64,000 nt of DNA. It comes from Gorsachius magnificus (Eukaryota; Chordata; Aves; Pelecaniformes; Ardeidae). The position numbers and the translations under genes are program-made. The stretch covers positions 127,349,988 through 127,413,987 of the forward strand of contig CM067082.1 of the NCBI GenBank assembly GCA_034008185.1. The letters are read 5' to 3'. This document shows, in pieces, positions 41,601 through 54,930 of the stretch. The first letter of the stretch is position 1, and each line of letters starts with the position of its first letter. The notes under the pieces are model-generated. The model was not told the DNA's origin. It made no database searches and saw nothing but the letters and a program-made list of their open reading frames with translations.

Positions 41601-44488
41601 AAAAGCACTCATGAAAAGGTTTGTGTTTAAACAGCCTTATGACTTCTATGTCAAAGAATTCAAACCTTCTAAACAATGAAATCTTCTATGTGACAGATAA
41701 AACTTTGTACTGCCCTTTGTTAGGCTTAGAGCTGGTGACATAACTGTTTCTTCATAAAAGTAGAATGGCTGGAGGAATCCTGGGGAAACCTCCCGGCTTT
41801 GAAGATTAGGTGTTGTCAATTGCAGAAGATTACTCTGATAAGAATATTCATTTACTTCCTCTTTAAATTTAAAATGACAACTGGTTCCTTTGTGTTCCTG
41901 ACATAAAACATATTCGTTATGAATCTTTTTGCCTTTGTGAAGTCAAAATAATGACTCGTAGAAAAGCTGTATATTTCTGTCAAAGACTGTTTCCTATAAA
42001 TAATTCAGGCATCCAGAAACTATAAAACCAGCTTGTGAGGTTACTCGTATGTGTGATCAAGATATTTTTCGACCCTGTATTACACAGTGCACCAGTATGG
42101 TGATTTTTACATGTCTCTGTTGGTGTTGAGAAAAATAATCTTGATGGATGATCCAGTTCTTCTATCTGGTTGCATCTCTAATGAACAAGAGGAAATTCAA
42201 GTCTCTAGTAAGGATTTCTGTGTGTTCTTACTCAGGTCTGATGAGCCAGAGGTCAGGGTAGATCATCTGTCAGTGGCAGAAGAACTTGTAGAATCACACA
42301 AATACACTTTTCCAAATAACAGTAACATATTCAATGATATTTCAGTATCGTTTAATGAGCAGATAGCTGTAGAGGAGACTAATAAGCCTATATGAGCCAT
42401 ATGAAAGATCTTGTACTTTTGAAGAGTGCTCCTTCAGGGTTTGGGCCGTATTCCCTCTGACCTTATTGCAGTTCAGGGCACATGCCTGATCAACTCGGTG
42501 AAGCTTTTCCATTTCAGATCCTACAATAGTGATTCTCAAAATGCAGTCCCACTAAAGGAGGAGATGACCTATTACCCTTTCAGTATCCTAACACGATGAT
42601 GCATTAAGACAGTGAATTCTGCATGATTAGTCCAGGACCCTAACTACAAGGGTAACTACTGTGGGGGTGGAGTAATGCTTTCATCATCTAGAAACCTTGA
42701 CAACTTCTGTAATTCATCCTTAATTCATCTACCATCTTAAGATAAAATTAAATAAAAGCATTATTTGCCAAATCCAAAATGAACTACTGTGAAGCATGGA
42801 TTTATAATGACAGCAATTACAGAACTGCAAGATATTCTTGCTTTGTTTACTTGTACTAAAATCAGATTTAAGTCTTCTCTGTAACCTGACAAGGTACAAC
42901 TCCCTTAGATTTGTTGTGAGGTCAAGGTCTGGTTTGTCTTGCATTATTTACGTTCTTGGCCAGCTTTCACTGGAGAGCATCAGAAGCAGGAAAAGTTTGC
43001 CAATTCTTATACATATTTCTTGGCATGTTCTGCAGTTTTCATTCAGATTCAAATTTTTCATCCCTTCCCCGTGGAGATTATTAATCTTTAATTTATTCAG
43101 GAAAAGTTTCAGTGCTCCTCCCCTTGTCTTGTTTACTGCTCTCATTCTTTGGAAATGCAAATATGTGTTTGGCAGAGCAGGTGCCATCTCTTTTAAACTG
43201 TGAGCAAATTATTAACCCATGGAGGAATAAAATGCTATTCCTCTCCAGGGAAGATGGTACGTATATCCCAGTATGAAGATCTTCTGTACTTCGTTGAAAC
43301 TTGTGTTTTCATATCAGCATGTGCATTGATAACCATGCTTGATACTAACATGAATGTGAATCACATGTGTAGCTCATTATTTCGTGTTGATATCAAAATT
43401 GCTTTTAAACCTGTTTAGGCTGACTGCATCCCAGTTCTACGTTTGAGGGATGCATTGACACTTACAGAGGTGTATAGAACCTCTATGAATAGAACCTGTA
43501 TGTCTGCTTTCTTTATAGAACCTAAAGGTCTTGAACACTTAAAACCAGTATCTACTACGTCCATTTAAATGCTTTAGGGATATGCAAGAAACTGTAAGGC
43601 TGTTTAAAGAGAAATTACTTGTGAAAAGCATAAAATTTTCAGAGATTTTAAATCAAAAATCAAGCACCTGAAGGCAGAACAGCTGTGGTGATGATCTTCA
43701 ACCTGTGGGTGTTGTAGAAGGGAAGATAATACTTAGCCTTACCTTGTCTTCAACAACATTGTCATTTTTTCTGCAGATTTAACACAAATTTCACCAAATA
43801 TTTATTTCTTCAGATAACCTAGTGGAATTGCAGAAGGGAAGGGAAAGAAAGAGAGCTCACGTCAGCATATCCTTTCTGTCTTAGTGCTTTAAATGCCCTG
43901 TGAATAATGTGAAGACCTTAAATATTGTTAAGTTTTTCATGGAGGAGAAGTGTATGTGTAATAGATGGATCCTTCTGAAGAGTTGATAATGCAGATTCCA
44001 TTCCTCAGTGTAGTTGCAGTGGGATTCAGTAAATGACTGCAAGCACAACTACAACTTAAAGGGATGTTTTCCATTAGTTATTATCTAGTTATTTTTGAAC
44101 ACTATGCATATTGCCAGTAAACCCCGTTGTTTGTGTGCCCCTGTGCTTGTGGGAGGTGCATGCTGTATGTGTGGCAAGCGAACATACGGAGCACGGAGTG
44201 CGGTAAACATTGGAGCATTTGTTTTTTTTTTCCAGTAGAAAGGCATTACTATTAGCCAGTTTTGTCTGGGCTTTTTATTTTTGTGGAGTCATATTCTGCA
44301 CGTTGTCCTTAAACTTTACTGTGCCTTTACATATCAAGACAAGGCACTGTTAGCAGGATGGGTGAATGGGTTCGTTCTTCATCCCATAGCTTTACTGGAG
44401 CAGACTAGAAGTCTTTCTGGACTGGTATGCTGCCTCCTAACAGTGGTTACCAAGGGAAGAATACAAGAATAGGCTGAGCATCACCAGA

Positions 44489-44541
44489 GCATTTATTATT
44501 ATTTTACACATTTATTATTTTAGCACATTTATTGTTTTACA
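44489..44541. repeat. AT-rich imperfect tandem repeat, about three units
   Basis: Three units resembling CATTTATTATTTTA with small differences occur in a row. It is a simple low-complexity expansion. Confidence -1.
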
Positions 44542-47149
44542 GATCTCTGCCATATCCCATGGCGGCTTTTTGAAGCCAGATGAATTCTAGTGTAAACTCT
44601 TGTTCCTTATGAGAAGGTTGCTCCATCTCTTTGCCCTTCCCTTTTTCCAGTTCTACTCTAATCAATCTGAAAATCCATAAACCTCTATATGTTACTCAAA
44701 ACGCAAGTGTACCAGGGATCTATCTATACAACGGAATAAATTTTATTCTCTGTTCCTTTCTGAATACTTTTTTTTGAACGCTGCTGAGCACTGATCTGAT
44801 GTTTTCTGATTATAATTCCAAAATTTCATTTCTGAGTGATAACTCATCACTGATGAGCTCACTGCTCATCACTTTAAGTGTACAGCTGGGATATGTTTTT
44901 TTTTCTATGTGTATTACTTTATATTCATCAATGCTGAGGCATATGAGACTATTCCAGTGGGAAGTGGAGGGCAGCATTAGCAAGCAAGAGAAAGGAGAGT
45001 CAGGCTATTAGGGGATTTAGTGCCTATATTATACCTAAATTTTGTTTCAACTCTATAAATCTTTTTCTATATCTATCATTAGAAACATTATGGTATCTGT
45101 GTTACAAGTTTCATCAATATGGGTATGATAACAAGTAGAAGAATGACTTGATCGTCCATTGCAAATAGGTTGGGTTTCTGCAAATAAAAAGAACATAGTG
45201 AACTTAAAATTATTTAAAAGATAAACTTCTTAACAGTTTAATGAATCACATTTCTTGGGTAAACTTTCTACTTGTTTAAAGAATTATTAGAAATAAAAAT
45301 ATGTTTTAAAAATTCTTTTGAAAGGTTTAGATTTGTTTTGGTTTTCTGTGTTTGCTAGTCTTCTAATCATAACCTAATACAAAATAAGATAAAATAGTTA
45401 ACCTTCTGCTGCAGAATACATAGATACCTTGACTTTGTCCATTTAGAATGTGGCTGTGTGTATATAAGTATACATACATTCTATACAATTTTACATCGCC
45501 TACATGCTGAATATGGCAGCAAACATTCATTATATGTTGCGAACATGATTAAATTTACGGCTGTCAGAAGGTATCTATTACAGTTTAATTACTTACAGGA
45601 ATTGACGTTTTGAGGTGGTAGTTAGAGAAACAGTTCCCAAACAAGTGACTAGCCCTAACTGGGATCACATTAGTTCTGTCAAGTCCAAAACTTGACAAAA
45701 ACGTGTTGTTTTTTTTTTTATCTAGATCATATGCCCAACAGAAGCGGAGTTTGTGAGTAACTGGTACTCTCTGTGTGTATGTATTACTAAGTAATTGACT
45801 GTATATTACAATATTATTACTAAAAAAAAAAAAAGCAACATCACCATATTCATCCTCTTTTACTTGACTGATATAGCAATAGGAACATGGAGCTGGAATG
45901 GATCACACGGACCACCGTGTGTAGTCATTTACAGCCTCAGGAAACCATATCGTGGATGCTTCATTCAGATGGGGTTCACCGAGCATCAATTTTGCACAGC
46001 CTTACCACAAGTCACAGAATGTCTCCCTGCAGTCTAAAAAATAGCTTAAGATTTCTAATACAAGACCAAGACATTAAAATAATGCTACAAGAAGAAAGAG
46101 GACAAAATACTGAGGTAATTTTAGTTTAGAATAAAACATTCTACTCTGGTTATGTTTGTATGCCTTCTGTGCTCATCTGTGAAGGTATTTAAGCAAAGCA
46201 ATTACTGACACATTTTTTAAGGTCTGCTGTTTTAAATTTAAATATTGGAGAAGATGGGAACAGTATTACCTCTTATTCGAAAGTGTGACTGTTCTCACAG
46301 GGCAGCTGTTTCCAAGAATTGTACTTCTGTGAAGTTGGTGATCACGCTTAATTGAAAAAAATACATTTCCCGTAAATTATTCTGTATGCACTACCTGTCA
46401 TAATAAATAATGCCTGTAAATAACAGTGCTTATAAATAATACAGTATATAGCCTTGCATTACATCAATACTTTAATCCTTTTAGTACGAGTTACAGTTCT
46501 GTGACATGTTTTATGAATCTAAGAGAAATACTGTCCGGTATTTCATAGATAGTCTGAACTAATGAGATAGACTGGTGCCACCCTGTTAGGTGTACAGTAC
46601 AAAAATTTACATTACAAAGCAATCCATGCAATTTTAGCTCAGTAAGATATGAGTTTCATAATAACCACTGAAATGTTCTGGGCTCGTAAAATTAATGAAT
46701 ACTGAACACTATCAAGTGACAGCATGTTATTCTGTGGATCCGAACTTGCAAAGGTGAACATGATAAAGCACGGGAATAGTAAATGAGGAAGGTTGGTGCT
46801 GTTGGATTCCAGTGACTACTTTTTTTAAAGTTCACTTATTCTGAAAATATCGAGGTAGACTGAACAATGATTCCTATACTTTGAAATTTTGAGGAAAAAA
46901 TGATGTATAGTATAAAATCAGTGCATCATAATGCTGACTACTGAGATGTGACCTCTGGTATTGTGGGTATCTTGGCAAAATTCATCGAGTTTATTTTTGG
47001 TGTGTTTTCACTAAGCTATATTTGTGTTATGGCCTCATAAGACGCACAGAAAGCATATGCAGGCAGCTTCTAAACGACTGATACTCTGAGGGAGTTACAT
47101 TAGGATTTAGACCAAGATGAATTTATGCCTCTGGAACTGTCAGGGACCT

Positions 47150-47320
47150 TCCTTCTGCATGTGGAGCCGCTGCTGACGTATGTGGGAATTTCACTCACGT
47201 GCAGGTCATGCGTGGTACGTAGTTCCCGAGAGAGGCTTCAGTTAAGGGATTCGCGGTCAGTAACGTGGGAATTGGTAGTGGGCTGTATTTGAAATGCCCT
47301 GCTGCAGCCGTAACTTCATT
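47150..47320. promoter_or_regulatory. CpG-enriched intronic patch with CRE-like and E-box motifs
   Basis: Within otherwise CpG-poor DNA this stretch carries about ten CpG in 170 bp, including TGACGTA (47174-47180, CRE-like), CACGTG (47196-47201, canonical E-box) and AACGTGG. It looks like an intronic enhancer or weak alternative promoter. There is no evidence beyond composition and motifs. Confidence -1.
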
Positions 47321-48589
47321 CATTTTGGAGAACTGAAACCAGAAGATGATATTTAATCAGTTTTATAACCTTCAGATCTTTATGTGATTTTCTTCATAGT
47401 GGACTTGCACATAGAAGATGCATGTGCAGATGTAAATATAATGTAAATGTTTTTATTTTTACTATGAGGGAAATATGCTTGTACTTTTAAATTATTTTTC
47501 TATTCATCTGGATCTCGCTGTATTGGAACAGTGCTTACAACTCTGCTTTCTAGGAATATGTAAAATATATCCATTAATTCTTAGAAAATGAATAGTTCAG
47601 TCGTCAGTCTCCAGATATGGCCCTTTTGTTCTTGATCACTGTTGTTCTGCTCTGCTCTCTGTTATTAATCAGCTATGCATTATACAATAGTTGTTTCTGT
47701 TGCATTGGTGCCATGGTGGTAAGAATCTTAGAGGTATGGAAACATACTAATATAATCTAGGGAATAGGAACTGTTTTTTATATTTATATATTGATGCCAC
47801 ATGGAAATAGATATTCAGTGATACATGGAAGAGTTTTGTAAAATAAAAATTTTAATCCATGTGTGTAAGCTTCTTCCTAGACCATCATCTGAGTGTCAGT
47901 AAAATGTGCAACAGAAGGTGAGTTTAGTGCAGAGCCACTCACCTTCTTGTCCACCCTTTTTTATAGAACTTTGGAAAAAATTCCTGTTGCATTTCCTAAA
48001 CCAGACCACCAAAGAGCAGCTGAGGAAAATTCCGTGTCTTTCTTATCCCCCCTGTCTTATGTCTTTGGGCTGCAGCAGCAGCCCTGTTTTTTAAATCTCT
48101 GCTGCTGCCTCCTCACTTCTCATGTCCTTGAGTTGTTCCTGCTTTTTCTTTTCCACTGGATGTTGATAGTGCGCTCTGGGGATTAGGAACCGCGGAGGTG
48201 GGAGCTGCTTGGGCTGATAGGGCACTGCCAGCGGTGACTGCAGTGGAAGCGAATGCAGCAGAGAGAAACTGGATTTCTACTTGGCCAGTTAGCTATTTTT
48301 GGGTATTTTCTGTTATCTAGGTTTTTGGTTTGTGTTTTTTTTTTTTTTTTTTTTTTACCTCTTCTTCTAAAGATTTGGGGTAAACTGGTGTGTACAGGAA
48401 ACGAGGGGAGAAAAAAGAGGGAGGATTTAAAGATCTATATCCTTCTTTTCAAATACTTATTGCCTTGAATGGATGGTGAGGATTTCTCCCCCGCCCCTGC
48501 TTCAGAAATGGAATTCCAGTAGAAATTCAGGATGCCTCCGTGTGTCCTAAGCTCCAGCTTTGACTTAGCTGTGCCGCCTTTTCTTGCAG

Positions 48590-48896
48590 TTTCTGTGAAC
48601 GTCAGGTTTGGTTTGTACAGACACGGTATAGGGGAAAGTGATTTGCTAGCATCTAATTACCGGTGTGCAGGCGCTAACAGGCTTGTCATATGCATGGTCA
48701 CGCTTGATTTGCATTTTCTTTTGGAGCGTTTTGGGTGTATTTTTGTTTCAAAATATTTACTTTTCTACTTGGAACGACTACAGCAGTTAGTGATACGCGA
48801 AAAGTCAATCTGCACTCCTTTCATCCAAGTGCTGGGGCTAAAATTTCAGCATTGTGCAGAAGCCAGCAGGTCCTGGGCAAACATGCTCAGGACTGA
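48590..48896 (+). other. candidate alternative exon in DGKB intron 1
   Basis: A strong acceptor (GCCGCCTTTTCTTGCAG, ending at 48589) and a consensus donor (GACTGA then GTGAGT at 48897-48902) bound 307 nt with raised CpG and one frame open across it (frame 48532-48900). The predicted peptide resembles nothing I know. It could be an alternative 5' non-coding exon of DGKB, or cryptic sites that are never used. Conservation or transcript data would decide. Confidence -1.
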
Positions 48897-48899
48897 GTG

Positions 48900-49600
48900 A
48901 GTCTGCTTTTTTTAAATGAAGGAACGGACTGCATTATTTTGTGGGAATTGCACTCCGTGAGGATTGCTTCTTCGGAGAGCCAAAGTGCTACTATTAAAGA
49001 TGGTTTGCAAGAGCAGACAACAGATTGACTGCCAGAGCAAAGCGGCAGGAGAAGTTGGTAGGAACAACCACATGCAATCAAATAAAATCTGTCACTGGCG
49101 GCTTTTTTTTTTTTTTTTCCCTTTTTTTGTGTTTGTGTGAGAGAGAGATATGTTTAGAATCATTTTCCTGATACATAAAAGCACAGTGGGAAATGGTTGT
49201 GTGGGTTTGAGAGATGCTGTGGAAATGCTGTTGTGTTCTTTGGGAAAACCTGTTGAGCTGGGTGGAAACCTCGTCACCGCAGCTGCTGCCGGGTCCTCCT
49301 GCGCCACGGAGGGAGGCACGAGAGTGTGAGACCGGGAGGTGAAAGATCCGAGATGGGCACATTTCTTCTCAAGGGTGAGAGGAGCCAGGACAGCTCTCGG
49401 TCTGCGAGCGAGGCGATGTGCTGTGGCTTTGGAATTCATAGAGAAAGGAATTTTTCGTTTGAGGGCATTAACTAAGTCTTTGGTGAATTCCAGAGCACAA
49501 GAGGAACAAACAAAATTTTGTGGTGAGTGTTTGAGCAACATGCAGTTAGAGAGATGTGAAATGGTGCTCAGAAGGTAGAAGCATGCTGGGATCAAGGATA
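48900..49600. other. moderately GC-rich intronic segment after the candidate exon
   Basis: Complexity and G+C are higher than in the flanks, especially at about 48.9-49.1 and 49.25-49.45 kb (CACCGCAGCTGCTGCCGGG, CTCTCGGTCTGCGAGCGAGG). A 15-T tract and a GA-rich stretch lie between. Long frames on either strand (minus 49092-49595, plus 49339-49578) have no recognisable protein and are treated as chance. Confidence -1.
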
Positions 49601-50689
49601 AGTTGGAGGCTGTGATGTCCGGGAGGTGTCAAGGGGGAAAGGTTCTTTGACAAGGGAAAGAAAGATGTGTCCTCATGCTGATGTTGCAATTGCTGTGATT
49701 TCCTATCAATTGTTAGGAATTTTTTATGATGTTTTGCATGCCACATTTTTTTATTACTACTGTTCCAGCCTAGACCTGTTTTGACAGGGGCATCATTTGC
49801 ATGACTAAGGCAGTTCTAAATATGAAAAAAAAACCAAACAAACAAAATGCTCCCTACCTCATTGATATTCAGACAGACCCAAACCAAACCAACCCCAAAC
49901 CCAGAACAGCCATGTGAGGTGTGTGTTGCAAAACCAGTGATATCTGTGTGATGTGTGGAGGGTTACATACAGTATGCCTCTTCTGTGTTTTAGAATTATT
50001 ACCTTTATCTATAAAATTGAAGCAATTTATGGAACTGGTGAAATCAATATTGAAGTTATGTGATAATGCTCTTACAGTAATCTGGCTACATTACTGCTGT
50101 CTGCCTGGGCGATTGCGTTGGATACAGTACCTTCGAACTAGACCATTTGACCAAGAAATACTAATGATCTGAGAGCGTGGTTTATGCTATGAAAACAATG
50201 GAATTCTTAGATAATAGCTGTTTAATGAGATTAATGGAAGCTTTTGCCCTAACTGTAAGTCAGACATGAGATAATATGAAGCTGTACTGATGCAGAAGGT
50301 TATTGTTCTTTTGAAAGGGGTTTCAGATGACTTCGCTGGGGATTTCTGGGGATGTTCCTCTGTGTATCTGTTGTAAAATAACTGCTCTGGTGCAGTGTAA
50401 ATAAGGATAGTATGTCTTGTAATAGAAAGTATTTATTTTGGACTTAAATCTGAACTTCATGATTACTTTGGTATTTTACAGAGATCTCATTTTCAAAAGT
50501 AGGTAGACAAGGAAAGTTGTGGTGTTTTCGCAGCATTAAAATTTATAGTTGCATTTTGAGTCAGAGAAAAGAGGGTAGACAATAACAAGACATGACAATA
50601 TTTTCCTTCCTTCCTTGATGTTCTGTAGAGCAGGTGAAGTGCATCTGAGGTATTTGGCATGATGAACTTTGTTCACATCGCTGACACAG

Positions 50690-51130
50690 GCTAAAAGAAA
50701 GGTCCCCCTTTCTCTCCCCCCGCCTCGTGGTCCTTTCTGTGGCTGTGGCATCTGCGCTGTTTGCGGCGTGTCCCGTGGAAGGGCTGAGATGACACTGGTC
50801 AAATGCAAGGTTAGACTGTCAGATCCCAAACTTTTTTGCTCGTGGCCATCTGGCCTCTCTAGGTCCATGCCCCCATGCCTGCTTACTTTTGCTGGTATGA
50901 ATGATGCTTTTGGCTGTTCCACTGCTGCCACAGCGTTTGCAGGTACCTGTGGCACAGGGTGTTACTGCTGGGGGTGTGAGTGGAAGGGAAGGGATGGGAC
51001 CCAGCAGGACTCGCCTCCCAGGAAAGCTGGGACTCCCCGTGCAACCCCTGCATCATAGGGATCCCCTTCTGCTTCTGCAGCCTTGGGCTGTCCCGCGCAT
51101 GGCCGTCAGTCCATGTACCTTCTCACCTCT
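50690..51130. other. GC-rich intronic patch
   Basis: About 440 bp of GC-rich sequence with CCCCCCGCCTCG, GCGGCGTGTCCCGTGG and CCCGCGCATGGCCG segments stands out from AT-rich surroundings. Overlapping frames on both strands (minus 50536-50955, plus 50669-51058) result from composition. No transposon family is recognised. Confidence -1.
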
Positions 51131-52596
51131 TTGGGAATAGAAGATTAAGGGGATAACTCAGTGGTAACGCTACAGCTTTCTGAATTTTTCAGATTTTTTT
51201 GCATCAAAAGTATTTAAGCTAGGTAAAAAAAGTACTTTGGGACATCTTGTTCCATTTATTTTTTAAGAGTATTCTCCATAGAAATCACTGGAGAGTTCTT
51301 CTTAAAACAGATGGCACAATATGGGCCATTGTAATGCAATTTTCTTTGTAAAATACTGTGTCCCAAGGCAAATTTACCACAAATGGAGCGATCATGATGT
51401 CCCATAAAAGAGAATAAATGTGTTTTTGCAACTTTTAATATATCTAAAAAATATGCATAACTCTGCTGACTCTGCCAAGCAAGCAATGCTTGCTATTTTC
51501 AGTAAAGTATTTCGGGGCTTTTGTAGTATTTTGAAAGGGCTAGTACAGTAACTGCTTTGACTATTCAGGAAAACTTTGTACATCCAACCAAAATTTTAAA
51601 CATCAATAAAAACAGTATTATCTGGAATTATGACTAGCAAGAAGACATGTTAGATCTCCCTCCCCTTGAACTTTTTAGCAGAAAAATAATACGCATTTGT
51701 TGTTAATATTATTTATTGAAAGATTTATTTAATATGCATAGATTTTAAAGCCATAAAGTAAAGGAATACCGTATAGATATCAAAATAGAAATACTTAAGG
51801 GTCATCTTTCGGGTTCACAACTAATTATTGTAAGTATCTATCTGATCTTTGGTGAATGTTCTCAGAAGATAAACTTCTGTTTCATTAGTAAGTATAACTT
51901 TATCATTTAAAATATCATCTTTGGAAAAAGAACTCCTCATGGAACAGTTTTAAATAACAAACAGAATAATTTTTCTCTTTTCTTTTAAATTTAAAAGGAC
52001 TTGAGCTTCTGACGTGCAATGCCTCAAGTGCAGTGCGTGCATCCCAGTGTTTCATCTGAGAAACTAATAACAGCAAAGCAGATTGTGGGTTGAAAGCAGA
52101 AAGACTTTCATAGATAAGAAATAGCGTAATAGTTACAGGTTTGCAGTTGTTTGTAATTAGTGCTGCTGCTATAAAAGATAAGAATATACATTAATGGAGG
52201 CAGTACATCTGTAATTAGTATTACCAGGAGCGGTAGCACTCTTATCAGATACCTCTGTTCTGTGTGGGAGTGGAGTCCAGAAGACTGAATTACGTAATTA
52301 TTCCACTTATAGAAGAACAAATATAGTGTTACCAAGCTGCCATCCATCTTATTATCCTTTTTTTGGTCACTGAAGAGTAATTCTTTAACAATTCAAGCAC
52401 AGAAAAAAAAAATGAATTGTTTAGTTTCTTTTTGTGTTTGTGTATTTATTCTGCTTTCCTTCATCACCCCTTTTGGTTTCTGGCTTTTCATTAGTTACCA
52501 TATTCTAGTATGTAAGTCTTTTTGATGTAAGTATTAAAAATACTGTCAGAAAGGGCTAAGTTGTGTTTTTTTTTTTTTTTGCTTTTCCCACTAGAG

Positions 52597-52625
52597 ATAT
52601 ATATATGTGTGTGTGTATATATATT
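52597..52625. repeat. AT/GT dinucleotide microsatellite
   Basis: An (AT)n block passes to (GT)n and back to (AT)n, alternating purine-pyrimidine throughout and likely polymorphic. It sits just after a 14-T tract. Confidence -1.
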
Positions 52626-54499
52626 TTCATTTTTTTTAAGGGAAACAACAGCTAGTGTGTCAAACATTGTGTATCTTTTGCTTTTTAAAACTATGGTAAA
52701 AATGAATTGTATGAAAAATGATTAATTCTTTTCAAGTGACAATGTTTATGATTCAGAAATACACATATAGATAACTTCTAGTTTATGACAAATATAATAA
52801 TAGCAAAAGAAGGACGACCTACATGAGAAGATATCAAGTGCTGTAAAAGGTGTTCCAGTATGGAGATGGAGATTATTTAATACTTTTCTGGCTCTTGACT
52901 ACAATTTGTGGATAACATTAAAACTCCCTTGGGCAAAATCCCGTAGGTCCCCGGTAGAATTGCAGAGGACGAGGAAACACAAGTGTCGCCATTCAGCAAA
53001 GTCAGGGGAAATTTTTTCAAATTTCAAGCTACAGTCTGGTAAAGTGAGTTCAGTTTTGTATCTGCCAGCTGCACGCAGAAGACCAGTTGCTCACTGGAGT
53101 ATCACATGTGTTTATCTTGTGCCTCTTTTCAGGTAATTTTGAGCATGTTTTATTACTGTATTCTAAGCAGGTCGTTCCCGAGTTTGAGCAGGACAGGCAA
53201 AAAGATCTGGAAGGTAGCAAAATTGGCCGCCACCCTCAAGATGTCAGGAGGGGCAAAGTGCCACCAGTGGCCCCTCCAGCAGTATATTCAGCAGTCTATA
53301 GGCAAAGCAAGCAAAATGAAAAGCAAATCCTAAAGGATACATGCGTGCAGTCAAGACCTGCAATAAAATACTAACTACCCTTTCCTCTCAAACTAAACAA
53401 TAACGTAGTGTAAGTTAAACTCAAAATTGATCTTAACCTATACTTGAAGTTTCCTGCATCTGTTCTCAGACTTGAGGAAAGGCTTGTGTGTCTGAAAGCT
53501 TCATGTGTTTGACAATATTTTACTACTTTGTGCCAGTCCCACATTTCTCCTGTCTTTACATAGTTGTACTTACGATAGCAATAACGCTAGTGCCAAGGAC
53601 TCTGCGTAAAAACATAAGCTAAATCGGAGGAGAACTAATTGCAGCATTTAAAGAGAAAATAATTAGGTAGAACTCCAGAGAAAAGCATACTAGAAAAAGA
53701 TAACAGAAATGCAAAGCCTTTCTCCAGAGAAGAAATATTTTAAAAATGCAAGCATAATATAAGCCAGCTCAGCCAAAAAATTCCCAAGGGAAAGAGAAGA
53801 CAGGATCAGCTTTTTTTCCTCCTTCTCTTTAAGATGGGAAAAACACAGGGAAACACAAATTAACAAAGGTAAGATTTCATACTGAAAACTGAACGCCATG
53901 GAAAAAGAACACAAACTTAAGTTGCATAAAAATGCAGTTATATACCTTTGTCAGTTAAAAGTGCAATTAAATACCAGTATTTAGTTGTCTAAAAAATCCA
54001 TGACAATATTGGCATTTGTTAACTACAAGGCATTTTGGAGACAGCTTAACCTGTTTAAAATGGTAGGCTTTAGGATGGAGTCTTTGGATGAAAGGCTGAA
54101 CATTTACAATATAAAAACTTAATACCGTGAACTCAGTATTTGGAGGACAGAAATTTCATTGTCATCTTCTCTTATTCCTCTGAAAAAATCAGTGCAGTTA
54201 ACCGTGAGGAGGTGGTGGTGTCCCATCTGAAAGATGGGTCCATGTGTTCTGCCTGTACAACTGTAAGTCTGTCTGGGGAGGATGGACGGACAGACAGTCA
54301 GATGAAGGACCCACAATCAGAAAATGCATTCCCATCCCTGACCAAATCTCTTGTGTGTAGTTCCAGGGATGCCAGTTCTCTGTTTCAGTTTAGTCAATGG
54401 CAGTATATAATCTGTAGGAAAATTGATGAGGACGTGAGATGAAATCAGAGGCTCAAGGTATGTTTAATGCTGCTGAACGAGTTGAGGACAAGCTGCCTT

Positions 54500-54930
54500 T
54501 AAGTAGTAGTTTCAGGTACTGAGAGCTGTGGAACTGTGGCAGCGGGGGCTTCAGCGTTGCTTGGTGCATGCTCAGGTTGGGCAGAGGTGTGGAGCCTGCC
54601 CTGGTGCTCGTGATGCTGGGCCGACTTGGCCATTTGCTGCTGGCTTTGCTTCAGTAAAGCTGCCTCGCACGTTCTCCGCTTGGCCATCCGTGCCTCTGGT
54701 GGCAGCGCGGACGTGCCATTGGAGCAAGTGCTTGGAACTCGCAAGTGGCGACGTTTGCAGACTCTTCACAGACCTGGAAACTATCGTCTCCTTGGAGCTG
54801 AATTTGGACAGGTCAGGAGTTGGTGTGGGTGAACAGGGAATGGTCGTCTGAGACGCTGCTGCCATCACATGGGTTCCTTTGGCTGCAGATACGCATTCCT
54901 GTAGGCAAGGGCCCATCCCACTTTATGATA
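54500..54930. other. GC- and CpG-rich intronic patch
   Basis: This patch contains GGTGGCAGCGCGGACGTGCC, GCAAGTGGCGACGTTTGCAG and several other CpG sites, with open frames on both strands (107 aa plus at 54528-54851, 114 aa minus at 54572-54916). Simultaneous sense and antisense openness argues for composition rather than coding. It could be a small CpG-rich regulatory element or a decayed insertion of unknown family. Confidence -1.

Noticed and set aside
49092..49595. 167-codon minus-strand frame
   Set aside because: It ends in a poly-Lys tract from the T homopolymer, shows low-complexity Ser/Thr/His content and has a competing plus-strand frame. Treated as chance.
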